Program-made: the position numbers and the translations under genes | In this document: positions 62,995 to 64,000 of the stretch, in pieces | Numbering within the stretch: position 1 is the stretch's first letter | How the letters are laid out: each line of letters starts with the position of its first letter | Notes under the pieces: model-generated | Database searches by the model: none | Seen by the model: the letters and a program-made list of their open reading frames with translations, nothing else | Told to the model about the DNA's origin: nothing | NCBI GenBank assembly: GCA_020698575.1 | Contig: CM036242.1 | Coordinates: 19,649,124-19,713,123, forward strand | Length of the DNA stretch: 64,000 nucleotides | Origin: Bostrychus sinensis | Lineage: Eukaryota; Chordata; Actinopteri; Gobiiformes; Eleotridae | Direction of reading: 5' to 3'

Positions 62995-63310
62995 CAGGTG
63001 TATCTGAAAAAATGTGAAAGTCACAGAGATTTATTTCAATAATTTTAATTCAGTACTTAAATTCAGTACACAGAGAGAAATATTTTGAGCATTTTATAAA
63101 ATTTTTGTGATTATTAGGTTTACAGTTGATTAAAACCAACATTTATAAAAAAAAAAAAATACATAATGTAGTCCTCAGAGGTAAAATTAAATTTTTAAAT
63201 GCTTGAGATATTTTACTCTGTATATGATGGACCAATATAATATGTGTTTGACTTTTTGAATTGAACTACTGAATTTTTTCAATATATATTAATTTATTCA
63301 GATGTATCTA
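62995..63310. mobile_element. Tc1/mariner-type MITE within the short intron
   Basis: The left end is caggtgtatctgaaaaaatg; the right end, reverse-complemented, is tagatacatctgaataaatt. Both are flanked by TA (62993-62994, 63311-63312). It has internal cagagagaaatattttgagc and gagatattttactctgtata blocks in mirror positions, as in palindromic MITEs of the Tc1 family seen at 12925-14003. It fills about 316 of the 477 bases of the intron 62896-63372. Confidence 0.75.
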
Positions 63311-63372
63311 TATGTAGTAAATTATTTTCTGTGCTATATTTTCTGTATATTTTTCTTTCTTACTTACTACAG

Positions 63373-63492
63373 CTGGTACCATGGAGCCATCAGCCGAACA
63401 GATGCAGAGTCTCTGCTCCGGCTGTGTAAAGAGGCCAGCTACCTGGTGAGAAACAGCGAGACCAGCAAGAATGATTACTCCCTCTCCCTTAA
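63373..63492 (+). CDS. shf: SHF adaptor, N-terminal half of SH2 domain
   Basis: Fifth visible SHF exon. The acceptor is CTACAG before 63373 and the donor is GTAAGG at 63493. It encodes WYHGAISRTDAESLLRLCK, then EASYLVRNSETSKNDYSLSL and two bases (AA) of a split Lys codon. This is the start of an SH2 domain: the WYHG opening, the alpha-A arginine (AISR) and the FLVR-like motif YLVRNSE with the arginine that contacts phosphotyrosine. Only about 40 of roughly 95 SH2 residues are here; the remainder (QGFMHMKL.. region, specificity pocket and C-terminus) must be in exons beyond the window, since nothing matching was found in 63493-64000. The domain would recruit the adaptor to activated tyrosine-phosphorylated receptors (family knowledge). 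It follows a 477-bp intron, short beside the gene's other introns. Confidence 0.93.
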
Positions 63493-64000
63493 GTAAGGAC
63501 CACTCTCTCGCCCTGTCTAGCTTCATAACATAACTAGATAGAGTGCACACATGCACATGGCATTTCTATTCATACGTGAATGCTTAAAGTGTATGTAGAC
63601 TTATGTTAAGCTGTATTTAAATGTTTCTTATCTGGAGAGCATGCTGAAGTACAGAAGCAAAACCCCTTGAGTAGTGCTGACTGTGCCTCTCTATGATGAT
63701 AATGCTGACCTCTGAACCCTGCCTCCCACCTACCCCCTGTCTGTCCTCTGTCCTCCACCTGCTTCACTGACCCCTCTGGCAACACTGCCAACCTGAAATG
63801 TTGATGTGCCCCACAACTTTGTTATCTCTGCCCTTTATTTGCAACCCCACAGCAACCAGATGATTGGTTTAGTCTTGTTTGACATTTGCTGGAGGTTAGT
63901 GTAATCTGAAAAGCTACAGTAGAGTATGGTAAAGCTAGATCCATGTCCATGCATTGTCTATGAGGTTGTCCACCAACTGGTGTTTGCCAAGGTGCTGTGG
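63493..64000 (+). other. SHF intron (5' part) to window end
   Basis: Begins with the GTAAGG donor. No further SH2 coding sequence is seen before the window ends, so this intron is longer than 508 bp. It contains a pyrimidine-rich stretch at 63715-63780 and otherwise nothing I recognise. Confidence 0.75.

Noticed and set aside
63848..63900. Possible next SH2 exon after a CCCACAG, reading SNQMIG..
   Set aside because: SNQ resembles the SNQGF of the SH2 domain, but the following residues do not match and the phase from 63492 does not fit.

Overview
The window looks like nuclear DNA of a ray-finned (teleost) fish. It is AT-rich, has spliceosomal introns with GT..AG borders, and is dense in repeat families typical of teleost genomes: Tc1/mariner derivatives, hAT MITEs, a Jockey-superfamily LINE fragment, a Penelope-like tail and tRNA-like dispersed repeats. 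There are no prokaryotic operons, no CRISPR array and no complete intronless gene. I cannot resolve the species.

The one host gene I can support runs on the + strand through the whole window. It is the SH2-domain adaptor gene SHF (Shb/Shd/She/Shf family). Five consecutive internal coding exons are visible: 7107-7239, 47329-47547, 57951-58100, 62721-62895 and 63373-63492. Their reading frames join exactly (797 nt, about 265 codons) and carry several YxxP tyrosine motifs, an SHF-type proline-rich block, a Ser-rich linker and the N-terminal half of the SH2 domain with its FLVR-like arginine. The 5' exon(s) and the exon(s) for the rest of the SH2 domain lie outside the window.

Region by region: 1-7106 is upstream intron with dispersed repeats and hAT ends. 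7240-47328 is a 40 kb intron holding most of the mobile DNA: a LINE fragment (about 10985-12545), a decayed Tc1-like element (12925-14003), a hAT MITE swollen by a microsatellite (21434-22062), a Tc1-like element with a hAT inserted into it (25775-28048 with 26226-27409 inside), hAT MITEs at 37324-37700 and 46307-47043, and long repeat-poor stretches that may hold regulatory elements. The 10.4 kb intron 47548-57950 has a Penelope-like tail with 49-bp inverted arms and a hammerhead-like fold, a MITE made of two opposed minisatellite arrays (50309-51040), and an internally deleted Tc1-like element (56268-56800). The 477-bp intron before the SH2 exon is about two-thirds a single TA-flanked MITE.

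Mobile-element boundaries were set by reading terminal inverted repeats and target-site duplications by eye. Family names come from recognising motifs, not from a database search. I did not find a clearly new gene system. The most unusual structures are the inverted-minisatellite MITE, the hammerhead-like motif in the Penelope-like tail, and a perfect 26-bp hairpin at 40116-40170.
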